Assembly (NCBI GenBank): GCA_902779125.1
Contig: CACZAC010000048.1
Coordinates: forward strand, 1 to 41,203
Direction of reading: 5' to 3'
Source of the DNA: an uncultured Bacteroidales bacterium
Lineage (GTDB): Bacteria; Bacteroidota; Bacteroidia; Bacteroidales; Muribaculaceae
DNA length: 41,203 nucleotides
The notes beneath the pieces are model-generated. The model did not search any database. It saw only the letters and a list, made by a program, of their open reading frames with translations, and was not told where the DNA came from. The stretch's first letter is position 1; each line of letters opens with the position of its first letter. The position numbers and the translations under genes are program-made. Below, in pieces: positions 14,867 to 24,231 of this stretch.

Positions 14867-15041
14867 ATTTTAAATAAATTTGGCGGCACCTCAACCATTA
14901 AATCCTGCTTTATGGTGTTCGGTTTGCACAAATTTTAAATAAATTTGGCGGCACCTCAACCATTAGCACAAATTTTAAATAAATTTGGCGGCACCTCAAC
15001 CATTAAATCGAGCTTTATGGTGTTCGGTTTGCACAAATTTT
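14867..15041. repeat. Three copies of a 34-bp direct repeat within a partly duplicated intergenic segment
   Basis: Copies lie at 14867-14900, 14932-14965 and 14972-15005; each ends GGCGGCACCTCAACCATTA. Copies 1 and 3 are both followed by a further segment of about 36 bp (14901-14936 and 15006-15041) that differs at only a few bases and ends in GGTTTGCACAAATTTT. Thus a unit of 105 bp is repeated, with an extra short copy between. The segment lies between divergent genes and leads into the flippase promoter. Unequal spacing and low copy number argue against CRISPR. Confidence 0.85.
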
Positions 15042-15042
15042 G

Positions 15043-15050
15043 TAATTTTG
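15043..15050 (+). promoter_or_regulatory. -7 box of the exopolysaccharide operon
   Basis: TAATTTTG fits the Bacteroidota -7 consensus TAnnTTTG and stands 12 bases before the flippase ATG, so the leader would be only about 5-7 bases. I do not see a good TTTG at the expected distance upstream. A TTTG at 15028-15031 is too close. Confidence 0.5.
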
Positions 15051-15062
15051 CAGCCGCAAAAA

Positions 15063-16508
15063 ATGACAACGACAGATAACAACAATAAATCAAACAACCG
15101 AGGCTCCAAGTTCATCAAGGACATTGGCATCTATGCCATAGGCAACATCGGCTCCAAAATCATAACCTTCCTGATGGTGCCGCTGTACACCTATTTTATG
15201 CCCAACAAGTCCGACTTCGGTTACTATGACGTGTGCCTGTCGATGTGCTTCCTGCTCATTCCGTTTGTCACCCTACAGATGCGCGACGGCGCATTCCGAT
15301 TCCTGCTCGACTGCGATGACGACACGCGTCGCCAGCGCATTGTCACCTTTGTGACACGTTCGATGCTGACGACAATGACTCTGGCGGTTTTGGTCACCAT
15401 TGTGCTGTCGTTGACAACAAAAATCGGCTATCTCGGCTATTCGCTTGGACTGCTGATAGCCCTAGCATTACAGGATGTCTATTCCCAGGTATTCCGTGGT
15501 CTGGGGAATAACCGTGCCTTTGTCATGGTGGGCATCTTGTCGGCGTTCTGCATCGGTCTGTTCAGCGTACTTTTTGTCGCTGGATTCGGTTGGGGTATCA
15601 AGGGCGTGTTCCTGGCTAATATCCTGGCACGCATTGTGGCACTGATTGTGGTGGAGGCGCGTGTGCGCCTGATTACCCGCAACACGCGGTGGTCTATCAA
15701 TATTGGTGACGTGGGACGTGACCTGCTCCGCTACTCGTTGCCCCTGCTGCCCGGCTCGTTGTGCTGGTGGATTACCGGCAGCAGCGACCGCCAGTTCATC
15801 AAGTTCTTCTTAGGGCTGGATATCAACGGATTATATGGTGTAGCCGCCCGTTACACGGGTATCATCATGACACTGGCCGTCGTTTTCTATCAGGCATGGC
15901 AGGAAACAGCCATCCTGCAATACCACAGCCCTGACCGCAACCGCTTCTTTTCCAAGATGTTCAATGGCTACATCTTCTTGCTGTCGGCTATTCTGGTAGG
16001 TTATCTTTTTGTGCTCAAGCTGTGTTACGGCTGGCTTGCCAACAGTTACGGCGAGAGTCTCAACTTCATTTACCCGCTGGGCGTGTCGGCTGTGATTTTT
16101 GCCCTGGCAGCGTTCTTTGATATGGGGTACCAGTGCGCCAAGGACACTGCGCGCACGCTGCCTGCCATCGTGCTTGCCGCCATTGTTAATGTGGCGCTTA
16201 ACTTCGCCTTAATCAAGCCTCTGGGCGTTTATGGCGTTATCACCACCCAGCTGGTCACCTACGTTGTGCTGGTCACCTATCGATGGTTTGACATGAAACG
16301 CTATTTCACACTCACAATCAGCAAGCGTGTTATTGTACCGATAACCATAGTACTGTTAAGCGGCATTCCGTTCTATCTTAGTCCCAACAAGTTGATTGAC
16401 ATCGCCTTTATGATTGTTGCCCTCATGCTCATCGCATGGAGTTGCGGTAAAGACATGCGCGACCTGTTGTTATCAAAATTCACCAAAACACGCCACTCCA
16501 CAAAATAA
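15063..16508 (+). CDS. Polysaccharide flippase, Wzx/MATE-like
   Basis: From the ATG at 15063 the protein has 481 residues, with a polar N-terminus (MTTTDNNNKSNNRGSKFIKDIG) then IYAIGNIGSKIITFLMVPLYTYFM, the usual opening of the oligosaccharide flippase family, and about 12-14 spans. It moves lipid-linked repeat units across the inner membrane. Lys/Arg residues sit between spans. The frame opens upstream at 14985 but that lies in the repeat region. It is the first gene of the plus-strand locus. The next gene is 54 bases away. Confidence 0.9.
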   Translation: MTTTDNNNKSNNRGSKFIKDIGIYAIGNIGSKIITFLMVPLYTYFMPNKSDFGYYDVCLSMCFLLIPFVTLQMRDGAFRFLLDCDDDTRRQRIVTFVTRSMLTTMTLAVLVTIVLSLTTKIGYLGYSLGLLIALALQDVYSQVFRGLGNNRAFVMVGILSAFCIGLFSVLFVAGFGWGIKGVFLANILARIVALIVVEARVRLITRNTRWSINIGDVGRDLLRYSLPLLPGSLCWWITGSSDRQFIKFFLGLDINGLYGVAARYTGIIMTLAVVFYQAWQETAILQYHSPDRNRFFSKMFNGYIFLLSAILVGYLFVLKLCYGWLANSYGESLNFIYPLGVSAVIFALAAFFDMGYQCAKDTARTLPAIVLAAIVNVALNFALIKPLGVYGVITTQLVTYVVLVTYRWFDMKRYFTLTISKRVIVPITIVLLSGIPFYLSPNKLIDIAFMIVALMLIAWSCGKDMRDLLLSKFTKTRHSTK

Positions 16509-16562
16509 TTTCCGCCTATCCTCGTTTATAGTGTGTAAATACTACTATTATTTTACATCCGT

Positions 16563-17369
16563 ATGAAATCAAGATTACTTATAACGATGATGGCAGCGGT
16601 GTTGCTGTTGTCATGCTCAACAACAAAGGAGAACAACCTTGCCTATTTCCAGGACTTTTCACTCGCCGATAGTGGCACTCTGCCTAACGAACAGGGCAAT
16701 TACCCCGTTCGCATCCAGTGTGATGACGAGCTTTTCATCACCATCACATCGGCTATCCCCGAGGCCACCGCTTCCTATAACCTGCCGATGGACAATCCCG
16801 CCACTCGCGGCAATGTGCGCCAGGTGACCCAACCCCGCAGCCAGACCTACATCGTTGACGAGGAGGGTTATATCATGATGCCCGTCCTGGGTCGCATCCT
16901 GGTCAAGGACAAGACCATTTCCCAATTGTCCAAAGAAATCAAGGCCATGGTGGAACGTGATGTCAAGGACCCTCATGTGCGCATCGACCTGGTGAATTTT
17001 GCCGTGGATGTGATGGGCGAGGTACATAACCCGCAGCGTTTACACACCAGTCGCCAAAACTATACGGTGCTTGACGCCATTACCCAATGCGGTGACTTGA
17101 CAGAATATGGCAAGCGCGACAGGGTCTATGTCATCCGCACCGAAGAGGGCAAGCGCACCTATCAGCGTCTTAACCTCAACAGTTCAGAGGTGTTCAGTTC
17201 ACCCTACTTCTACCTGAAGCAGAACGACATCGTCTATGTCGAGCCTAACAACATCCGCATCGACAACTCCAAGTATAACCAGAACAACGCATTCAAGCTG
17301 TCTGTTATTTCGACTATCGTGAGCAGTGCATCGGTCGTAATATCGCTCATCATCGCTCTGGTACGTTAA
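16563..17369 (+). CDS. Wza-like polysaccharide export lipoprotein
   Basis: A 268-residue protein with lipoprotein signal MKSRLLITMMAAVLLLSCSTTKENN (lipobox cysteine 18), a polysaccharide-export domain (about 42-135, with RIQCDDELFITITS and YIVDEEGYIMMPVLGRILVKDKTISQLSKEI), and an SLBB-like domain (about 139-190: VDVMGEVHNPQRLHTSRQNYTVLDAITQCGDL). A C-terminal membrane-spanning helix (about 245-267) is present, as in many Bacteroidales homologues. It is the outer membrane part of a Wzx/Wzy-type export machine. It is 18 bases upstream of the Wzc-like kinase. Confidence 0.92.
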   Translation: MKSRLLITMMAAVLLLSCSTTKENNLAYFQDFSLADSGTLPNEQGNYPVRIQCDDELFITITSAIPEATASYNLPMDNPATRGNVRQVTQPRSQTYIVDEEGYIMMPVLGRILVKDKTISQLSKEIKAMVERDVKDPHVRIDLVNFAVDVMGEVHNPQRLHTSRQNYTVLDAITQCGDLTEYGKRDRVYVIRTEEGKRTYQRLNLNSSEVFSSPYFYLKQNDIVYVEPNNIRIDNSKYNQNNAFKLSVISTIVSSASVVISLIIALVR

Positions 17370-17387
17370 ATTCTTAGTAGAATCATC

Positions 17388-19715
17388 ATGGCAAATTTCA
17401 ATACACCTCCCACCCCCCAACAAGAGGAACAAATCATTGATTTTGGTGCGTTTGTGCGCAAGTACAAGCGCTATTGGTGGCTGTTCGTGCTGTCACTCAT
17501 TGCTTGCATATCACTGGCTTTCCTGTACCTGAAGGCAGCCCAACGCATTTACAATGTCAAGTCAGTCGTTCTCGTCGCCCAAGATGACACCGGCGCCGGT
17601 GCCGGAGCCACCCTGCTCAAGAGCATGAAGCTCATGGGCCAGGGCAGCAAGGTCGATGACGAGATGGTAGTTTTCTCGTCCCAGGAACTGTGTACCCAGG
17701 TTGTCAAGCAGCTCAAGCTCAACCGCTCCTACATCGAGGACAAGGGTTGGTTCAAGCCCAAACGTGACCATTACAACAGCTCTCCTGTCGAGATTCTTGC
17801 CCCTGAGGAGTTCTTTGACACCCTGTCATCGCCGCTCAAGTTCAAGATTGACGTGAACAAGCAAGGTCTTGCCAGCATCAAAGCCGAGAAAAGCAAGAAA
17901 GCCATTGTTGACGTGAAGGATGCCGAGTTGCCCATTACCCTCAAGACCGCATACGGCGTGTTTGCCTTCCAGCCGTCTGAAGATTTCAAGCCGGGCAAGA
18001 ATCACAAGATTACAGCGACGCTATACGGTAACCAGCTGCGTGGTGAAGTTTTGAATCACCGTGTCAAAATCAAGCTGGTCACCAAGAAATCCAACGGCAT
18101 CGACCTGTCAATTGCCGAAACCAATACAGCGCGTGGTAAGGATATCCTTAACAAGCTCATGGAGCTGTATAACGAGCGCGGTCAGCGTGAGAAGGACGAG
18201 GAAGCCATCAACACAGCGAAATTCATCGACGAGCGTCTGGCGCTCATCTACAAGGGTCTGACCAGCAGCGAGGCCGATATCGAGCAATACAAACGCAACC
18301 ACAAGATTGTGGATCCCGAGCTGCAAATCAGGACCTCGGTGACCAAGCAGCAGATGGCCGACCAAGCCATCATCAAGCTGGAAACCAAGAAGCAGTTGCT
18401 GGGCATGGTCAAGGACTTTGTTAACAGCCCTGCCAACAAGAACTCCTATATCCCCTTTGAGGTGGACTCCAGTGCCGCCTCGGGCTCCATTCGCGCCTAC
18501 AACAACCTGATTGCCAAGCGTCAAGAGTTAGAGCAGTCGGCTAAAGGTGACAACCTCGCCCTCAAGCAGATAGACCAGCAGATTGAGACCATGCACGCCA
18601 ATGTGGTGCAAGGCATCAACAGTTCAATCAGCGGGCTGAACGTGCAGCTGAACAAGATGCGCAGCGAGTACAACCTGTCGTCAGGCGACCTGAACAAGGT
18701 GCCCAGCGAGGAACGCGAAGCACGCGAGCTGTACCGTCAGCAGGGTATCCAAAATGCCCTCTACACCTTCCTGTTGCAGAAACGCGAGGAAAACGCCCTC
18801 GTTCTTGCTGCCACCACGCCCAAGGGCAAGATTGTGGACCACGCCTATGCCGAGCACACGCCAATCAGCCCCAAACGTATGGTTGCGCTGGCATTGGCCC
18901 TGCTGGCAGGTCTGATTTTGCCTCTGTTGCTGATTTACCTCAAGGACCTGTTCACCACCAAGTTCTCCAACCAGGAAGAGCTCGAGGAGATTTCCCAGGT
19001 GCCCTTTATCGGCCACATCCACCACAACCGCCACAATACCCAGCTTGTTGTCAAGGACGGCAAGACGTCATCCATCGTCGAGCTGTTCCGCTATGTGCGT
19101 AACAACCTGCAGTTCCTGCTCAATAAGGAAGAAGACAAGGTTATTCTGGTTACCAGCAGTGTGAGTGGCGAGGGCAAATCGTTCATCAGCACCAACATCG
19201 CGTCATCATTTGCCCTGCTGGGCAAGCGCGTAGCCCTGGTGGGTATGGACATCCGTTCGCCCAAGTTAGCTACCATGCTCGACTTGCAGGAGATGCCCGG
19301 TGTGACCTCCTATCTGTCGCGCAACGACGTCACCATCGACCAGATTGCACAGCCCTGCAAGGAGGTTAAAGGTCTCGACGTATTCGTCGGTGGTGCTATT
19401 CCGCCCAATCCCTCTGAGTTGTTGCTTGGTGACCGCGTGAAGGATTTCTTCAACGACCTGCGCGCCAACTATGACGTTATCATCGTCGATTCTGCGCCCG
19501 TTGCCATGGTGAGTGACAGCTTCGCCCTGGATAAGTACACCAACGCCACCGTCTATGTAACGCGCGCCAATTTCACGCAGCGCAAGCACATCAAGTTCAT
19601 GAACCGCATCTCTGCCAACAAGCAGCTCAAGAATATGTGCGTTGTGCTCAACGATACCAAGCCGTCGAGCGACAATACCTACGGCTACGGTTACGGCAAG
19701 ACCAAAGACGAGTAA
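17388..19715 (+). CDS. Wzc-like polysaccharide co-polymerase with tyrosine kinase domain
   Basis: A 775-residue inner-membrane protein. Span 1 is at about residues 31-51 (WWLFVLSLIACISLAFLYL), a large periplasmic Wzz domain with predicted coiled coils (about 260-450) follows, span 2 is near 500-520, and a BY-kinase domain runs from about 560 to the end. Walker A SGEGKSF is near 593-599, Walker A' VALVGMDIRSP near 618, and Walker B DVIIVDSAPV near 697. The tail is tyrosine rich (TYGYGYGKTKDE), the usual autophosphorylation cluster. It sets chain length and couples polymerisation to export through the Wza-like neighbour. Confidence 0.93.
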   Translation: MANFNTPPTPQQEEQIIDFGAFVRKYKRYWWLFVLSLIACISLAFLYLKAAQRIYNVKSVVLVAQDDTGAGAGATLLKSMKLMGQGSKVDDEMVVFSSQELCTQVVKQLKLNRSYIEDKGWFKPKRDHYNSSPVEILAPEEFFDTLSSPLKFKIDVNKQGLASIKAEKSKKAIVDVKDAELPITLKTAYGVFAFQPSEDFKPGKNHKITATLYGNQLRGEVLNHRVKIKLVTKKSNGIDLSIAETNTARGKDILNKLMELYNERGQREKDEEAINTAKFIDERLALIYKGLTSSEADIEQYKRNHKIVDPELQIRTSVTKQQMADQAIIKLETKKQLLGMVKDFVNSPANKNSYIPFEVDSSAASGSIRAYNNLIAKRQELEQSAKGDNLALKQIDQQIETMHANVVQGINSSISGLNVQLNKMRSEYNLSSGDLNKVPSEEREARELYRQQGIQNALYTFLLQKREENALVLAATTPKGKIVDHAYAEHTPISPKRMVALALALLAGLILPLLLIYLKDLFTTKFSNQEELEEISQVPFIGHIHHNRHNTQLVVKDGKTSSIVELFRYVRNNLQFLLNKEEDKVILVTSSVSGEGKSFISTNIASSFALLGKRVALVGMDIRSPKLATMLDLQEMPGVTSYLSRNDVTIDQIAQPCKEVKGLDVFVGGAIPPNPSELLLGDRVKDFFNDLRANYDVIIVDSAPVAMVSDSFALDKYTNATVYVTRANFTQRKHIKFMNRISANKQLKNMCVVLNDTKPSSDNTYGYGYGKTKDE

Positions 19716-19742
19716 TAAACCTGTTGCAGCAGTAAGGGCAGT

Positions 19743-21242
19743 ATGGATCGATTGGTCATATTGGCGACCTTGGTCTTTGCGTTGATATTCTTCATCGCAC
19801 GTGAAGGCACACGCTTGAGCAAGAAGAACGCCTATAAGATTGTCATCGCCCTCTACACCTTTTCCTGCTGCTTTGCCCGACTTTACATCCCCTATGTCAA
19901 CGCCGGTGGCGAAGACAGCCAGGGCGGCTCTTTCGGCCCCTCGGGAGGCATTTGGCCCTTCTATCTGCTTTCCTTCCTGCTGGTGTGGATAATCGCTGTC
20001 GAGAAATCATGGCGCATCCGCCGTCCCAATCTGGTGCTGGCATTGCTCTTCTCGGCCTATGCTGCCTATACGCTTGTCAACCCGTTCGGCATTTCTCGCG
20101 TCCATTCCATCATCGAGGTGATTTACTGCCTCTCATTTGCCGTGTTCATCTACCTGTTTGCCAATAGTTTCTCGGTAAAGACGGTAGTTAACGGCATTTT
20201 CCTGGGATTGGCAGTGACTGTGGCGCTGCACTTCCTGCTCGCCATCTGCTACCCCGTGCTGGACATGGAAATCGCCGTCAAGATATTTGACAGCGATGCC
20301 TCGACCCGCAGCGAAGAACGTGTGGGCGCCGTGGGCACGATGGGACACCCTAACGTGCTGGGCACCTACGCCTCCTATTATTTCACGTTCTTCCTGGCTT
20401 GCTTCCTTACCAATTTCAAGCGGCGCACGAGCATCATTCTTGCGGGCATGGCATTCCTTGTCATCGTCTTGAGCGCCAGCCGCAGTGCATTGGTATCGAT
20501 TATCATGGCACTGGTCGCTATCGTCGTGTTTTATGTGTACAGGCGCTACAAACTCATCAGCATGCAGAGTTTTCTCAAGGCCATCATCCCCTTTGCCATC
20601 CTGATTGCCCTGCTGATTTCAGGTCCCTTGAACTTCCTGTTCAGCGACGTGGAGAACCTGGACGAAATGACCACGTCCCGCCTGATGCACTATTACTGCG
20701 GCTACGAGATTTTCATGGACCATCCCCTGATTGGGGTGAGCATGAACAACCACCTGTTTTATCTCACGGAGCACACCTCGGCGGTCATCTTCGAGCAGGT
20801 CTTTGACATGAGCGGCATCTGGCGCCCCGAGGATTACTTCTTTGTCACTCCCATCCACAACATCTGGATTATCATGATTGTGGAGCTGGGACTGATTGGC
20901 TACCTGCCCATCATGGGCTTTGTCATCTACTATATTGCGACCTTCAAGCGACGAACGCGCCTATCCCGCAACCGATACTATAACATCCTGAATATCACAG
21001 GTTTTGGTATAGTTTGCTGCTGGCTCGTGCAGGGCAGTAGCGACTGGGCGCCTCTAAGCCCCCATGTGCTCAACCTGTCGCTGATGTTCTTTGCCTTGTC
21101 GCTCAACAGGCATTACAGCAAGGAGGTGCATCCCGAGTTTGAGACGGTTGAGTCAGCCCGGCGCCGCCAGATAGCCGAGAGCGCTGAGGCGCAGCAAGAG
21201 CAGGCACAACAAGAGCCACCCACAACCCAGGAGCCCGAATGA
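19743..21242 (+). CDS. Wzy-like polymerase / O-antigen ligase family protein
   Basis: A 499-residue protein with about 12 spans. A large extracytoplasmic loop between later spans carries HPLIGVSMNNHLFYLTE and HNIWIIMIVELGLIGYLPIMGF, a pattern of the Wzy_C/O-antigen-ligase family. VLSASRSALVSIIMALVAIVVFY and MGHPNVLGTYASYYFTFFLACF are also typical. It would polymerise repeat units in the periplasm, or ligate them to a lipid. Position between the Wzc-like kinase and a glycosyltransferase favours polymerase. The stop overlaps the start of the next gene by ATGA. The cytoplasmic tail is Gln/Glu/Pro rich. Confidence 0.88.
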   Translation: MDRLVILATLVFALIFFIAREGTRLSKKNAYKIVIALYTFSCCFARLYIPYVNAGGEDSQGGSFGPSGGIWPFYLLSFLLVWIIAVEKSWRIRRPNLVLALLFSAYAAYTLVNPFGISRVHSIIEVIYCLSFAVFIYLFANSFSVKTVVNGIFLGLAVTVALHFLLAICYPVLDMEIAVKIFDSDASTRSEERVGAVGTMGHPNVLGTYASYYFTFFLACFLTNFKRRTSIILAGMAFLVIVLSASRSALVSIIMALVAIVVFYVYRRYKLISMQSFLKAIIPFAILIALLISGPLNFLFSDVENLDEMTTSRLMHYYCGYEIFMDHPLIGVSMNNHLFYLTEHTSAVIFEQVFDMSGIWRPEDYFFVTPIHNIWIIMIVELGLIGYLPIMGFVIYYIATFKRRTRLSRNRYYNILNITGFGIVCCWLVQGSSDWAPLSPHVLNLSLMFFALSLNRHYSKEVHPEFETVESARRRQIAESAEAQQEQAQQEPPTTQEPE

Positions 21243-22375
21243 GAAACGCCTCGCAGCACATATTGTTCATCGCCACCGAGTATGCCGCAGGTATGCGGCC
21301 CTATGCCGACACCATCATCCACGCCTTGTGGCAGCCCGGTGACCATGTGCTTATCGTAGCCAAGGACGATAGTGTAAAACACGATTTTGACGACCTGCCT
21401 GCCGACAGTGTCACTTGGGTTGATTATCCCGTTTCCAAATTCAAGAAACTGGCATTTAGATTCTGGCCTTCACGGTTGTTCGATACCATCAAACAGATAA
21501 TTGCTGATGGCGGCATCCAGCTCATCTATTCCCTCACCGGGGAACTTGTGCTGGTGAACGGTTGCCAGCAGTTGCATCACATGGCGCCCCTGTTGTACAC
21601 CATCCACGATGCCGTGGGGCATGACTCCAAGTTTGACGGCGTGGTGACATGGCTCAAGCACCAATTGCTCGTGGCATGGCCGCAGCGCCGCCTCATCAGG
21701 ATGACGCGCCACCAGATTACCAACAGCAAGCCGCAACAGCAGCTGGTCAAGGAGCAGTTCCCCTACCACAACGTGTATTACGCCCCCTTCCCTACCCTGG
21801 TCACCGATGCCATCGTCCAGGGCAATGCCCGTGTGCCTGAACTTGCCAATGTCCCCGACGGCTATATCCTGTTCTTCGGCAACCTGCAGCTGTACAAGGG
21901 TGTCCACCTGCTCTATGAGGCTTACAGGTCACATCGCGAGTTGCAGCAGCGCCCTCTCGTTATAGCGGGTGCAGGCTATATCTATTTCGAGCGCAACAAC
22001 GAGGACGAGGAATTTCTCATTTTTCTCAACCGTTTTATTGATGACAGCGAGCTGAAAGACCTGTTCTCTCGTGCTGCAGTGGTCGTTTATCCCTATATCT
22101 CGGCGACGCAAAGCGGCGTGGCGAGCATTGCAAGCTTTTTTAACAAACCAATGGTGTTGAGCGACCTGCCTTTCTTCAAGCAGAGTTGTGACGGCAGTGC
22201 GGGTGTGGAGTTTTTCACGACCGGCGACAGCGAATCCCTAGCCGCCGCTATTACCCGCTCGCTGCAATCTCCCGATGCCAGCACCCGCCCCCTGTATGAC
22301 CGTGAATACACGTCCGAAGCCCTCTGTTCCTCCCTCAACCAGATTCTATCGCAGATCCTGACGCCCAGGAAATAA
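21239..22375 (+). CDS. Glycosyltransferase, GT-B fold (GT4-like)
   Basis: A 378-residue protein whose start overlaps the stop of the polymerase gene by 4 bases. It has a GT-B layout: N-terminal Rossmann domain with LFIATEYAAGMRPYADTI, and a C-terminal domain with GYILFFGNLQLYKGVHLLYEAYR, RPLVIAGAGYIYFER and RAAVVVYPYISATQSGVASIASFFNKPMVLSD, the region that contacts the nucleotide sugar. It transfers a sugar to the lipid-linked repeat unit. Sugar and linkage cannot be told. The next gene has its own promoter, so this ends the first transcription unit. Confidence 0.88.
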   Translation: MRNASQHILFIATEYAAGMRPYADTIIHALWQPGDHVLIVAKDDSVKHDFDDLPADSVTWVDYPVSKFKKLAFRFWPSRLFDTIKQIIADGGIQLIYSLTGELVLVNGCQQLHHMAPLLYTIHDAVGHDSKFDGVVTWLKHQLLVAWPQRRLIRMTRHQITNSKPQQQLVKEQFPYHNVYYAPFPTLVTDAIVQGNARVPELANVPDGYILFFGNLQLYKGVHLLYEAYRSHRELQQRPLVIAGAGYIYFERNNEDEEFLIFLNRFIDDSELKDLFSRAAVVVYPYISATQSGVASIASFFNKPMVLSDLPFFKQSCDGSAGVEFFTTGDSESLAAAITRSLQSPDASTRPLYDREYTSEALCSSLNQILSQILTPRK

Positions 22376-22420
22376 TCACTATCCTCGTCAATGATTGTTT
22401 TCAAATTCCTGATTTCACAA

Positions 22421-22452
22421 TTGGTGTAATTGGGAAATAAACGCTACCTTTG
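22421..22452 (+). promoter_or_regulatory. Promoter of the beta-helix gene
   Basis: TTG (22421-22423), 21 bases, then TACCTTTG (22445-22452), a good -7 box. Transcription would start about 22459, some 25-30 bases upstream of the gene. Confidence 0.65.
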
Positions 22453-22482
22453 TAAATCCGTCTAACAGAAAAAAAACGAGGA

Positions 22483-24195
22483 ATGACTATGAAACAGTTC
22501 TTGAAATACAGTTGCTTTGTCATGTTAGCCTGCTTGACAGCGCTCTCAGGGCATGCCAGGACCGTGAATATTGACGTCGATGCCATTCGTGGCGATATCA
22601 CCAAGGCATTGCGCTCGACGTGTGAGAAGGTAGCCATCAGCGATACCGTGGTCATGAATTTCGGCAAGGGCACTTACACCATTAACGGAACCATCCAGTG
22701 CCGCTGTCACACCGTAATCAAGGGCCTGAGCAAAGACAAGACCACCATTATCCTCAACAAGGGCAATGACTCCGGTGGTTTCAAGGCTTTTCTCGACGAT
22801 GTTTTCTTCAAGGTCACGGGCCGCCCCAACTATCCCGTATCGCTCAAAATCAACGACCTCACTATCAGGCTCAAGGAGCACAAGGGCATCTGGTGGCAGG
22901 GCGAGGCACGCTATGCCGTCAAGGTCTATCATGCCGACGGTGTGGACATCCATGATGTGGACAGCTATATGGATAACGCCATCATCACCAACTATGATTT
23001 CCACGTTTGCTCCAACATCAAAATTACCGACTGTGTTATCAGCAATTTCAACAATTGCATTGACGGTGGTAACCTGTGGTTCCGAGGCGAGTTGCACAAC
23101 ATCGTGGTGAAGCGTAACAAGTTCTATAAATACGGTAACGACGAGCTGCTGGCGGTCTTTGACCGGGTGGTGGAGAACTACAACAACGGCTATGTCAGGG
23201 GCAAAGCCACCCGCTCCAATATCTTCATCGAGGACAACGAGTTTTACTACGGCGGATATGACAAGTCTGACAAGAATACGAGCAAATCTGCCATCAGCCA
23301 CATGATTGTGTCCCTCTTTACCGAGCAGCACAAGAGCAATGAACGTTGCACCACACGCAATTTCCACGTCAGGAACAATAAATTCTATATCAACGATGTG
23401 TGCACCCGTTGCATGTACATCAACTTCAATCCTGCCGATGTCCACGAGAACATCACCATCGAGAACAACGAGATTTACAATGCAAGGCTTAAGGGCAATG
23501 ACCCCTACTACAGGCAGGACATCGAGGTCAATGACTTGAGCAACAGCGACGATACCATCCGCATTGTGAACAACACGGTGAAAAACAAGGACCTGGTGCT
23601 CACCGAGTACGGCACCCAAGGCTACAGCTTCCTGCTCATGCAGGGTGGCAATGTTGAACTGCGCGGCAACAAGATTCTCAACGAGCTGACCGTTGACCCG
23701 AAGACGGGCAAGGACACGGGCGTGCAGCTCATCTGGTGCGGTGCCGACGGTGGTTCGGTCACGATGCGCGACAACGTGTGCAAGGGCCTCAAGTTCATCG
23801 CCACGGTGGGCGCTGGCAACGGCACCCGCAAGTTCACGCTCAATGCCGAGAACAACCATTTTGAGGGCGACACGCGCATCTATTGCCACAAGATTGAAGA
23901 CCTGGACCTCAACTTCACCCGCAACACCTTCATCAGCAACGATATGAACTTCTTCCTACAGGAGTTTGCCTCCAAGGGCAAGGTGCTATTCAACTACAAC
24001 AATGTCACTGTCAAGCCCGGCAACGGCACGCTCATGACCCACTGGAACACCAAGGTGCCGACCAATGCCATGCGCTTCAACCAGCTTGAGGTGAAGGGCA
24101 ATATCTTTAAGGGTGTAAAAAACGAGAAGGAAATGTTCAAGAACATGACCAACACCCGCAAGCGCAAGGTGAGCAACAACACCATCAGGCAGTAA
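22483..24195 (+). CDS. Secreted right-handed beta-helix protein of unknown role
   Basis: A 570-residue protein with a Sec signal peptide (MKQFLKYSCFVMLACLTALSGHA; the ATG at 22489 is as good as the one at 22483). The mature part is a repeating parallel beta-helix of the pectin-lyase type, seen as recurrent short strands with Asn and Val/Ile turns: IKITDCVISNFNNCIDGG, FIEDNEFYYGGYDKSDKN, ITIENNEIYNARLKG, IRIVNNTVKNKDLVL. There is no membrane anchor after the signal. The family includes lyases, epimerases and hydrolases acting on polysaccharides, but I cannot place catalytic residues. Its place between two glycosyltransferase genes suggests it acts on the same glycan outside the cytoplasm, for instance trimming or epimerising it. 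No type IX C-terminal domain is apparent. Confidence 0.8.
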   Translation: MTMKQFLKYSCFVMLACLTALSGHARTVNIDVDAIRGDITKALRSTCEKVAISDTVVMNFGKGTYTINGTIQCRCHTVIKGLSKDKTTIILNKGNDSGGFKAFLDDVFFKVTGRPNYPVSLKINDLTIRLKEHKGIWWQGEARYAVKVYHADGVDIHDVDSYMDNAIITNYDFHVCSNIKITDCVISNFNNCIDGGNLWFRGELHNIVVKRNKFYKYGNDELLAVFDRVVENYNNGYVRGKATRSNIFIEDNEFYYGGYDKSDKNTSKSAISHMIVSLFTEQHKSNERCTTRNFHVRNNKFYINDVCTRCMYINFNPADVHENITIENNEIYNARLKGNDPYYRQDIEVNDLSNSDDTIRIVNNTVKNKDLVLTEYGTQGYSFLLMQGGNVELRGNKILNELTVDPKTGKDTGVQLIWCGADGGSVTMRDNVCKGLKFIATVGAGNGTRKFTLNAENNHFEGDTRIYCHKIEDLDLNFTRNTFISNDMNFFLQEFASKGKVLFNYNNVTVKPGNGTLMTHWNTKVPTNAMRFNQLEVKGNIFKGVKNEKEMFKNMTNTRKRKVSNNTIRQ

Positions 24196-24231
24196 GCCGG
24201 TGGATAACGGCTGAAAAACCAACGAAGAATC

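Noticed and set aside
14867-15005. Possible CRISPR array from three near-identical repeats
   Set aside because: Only three copies, spacers of 31 and 6 bases, and the longer duplicated unit includes the spacer. No cas genes are present. It is better seen as a duplicated intergenic segment.
22546-23889. 447-residue open frame on the minus strand opposite the beta-helix gene
   Set aside because: It mirrors the codons of the plus-strand gene, lacks any recognisable domain, and has no promoter or neighbours. The plus-strand protein has a signal peptide and clear repeats.
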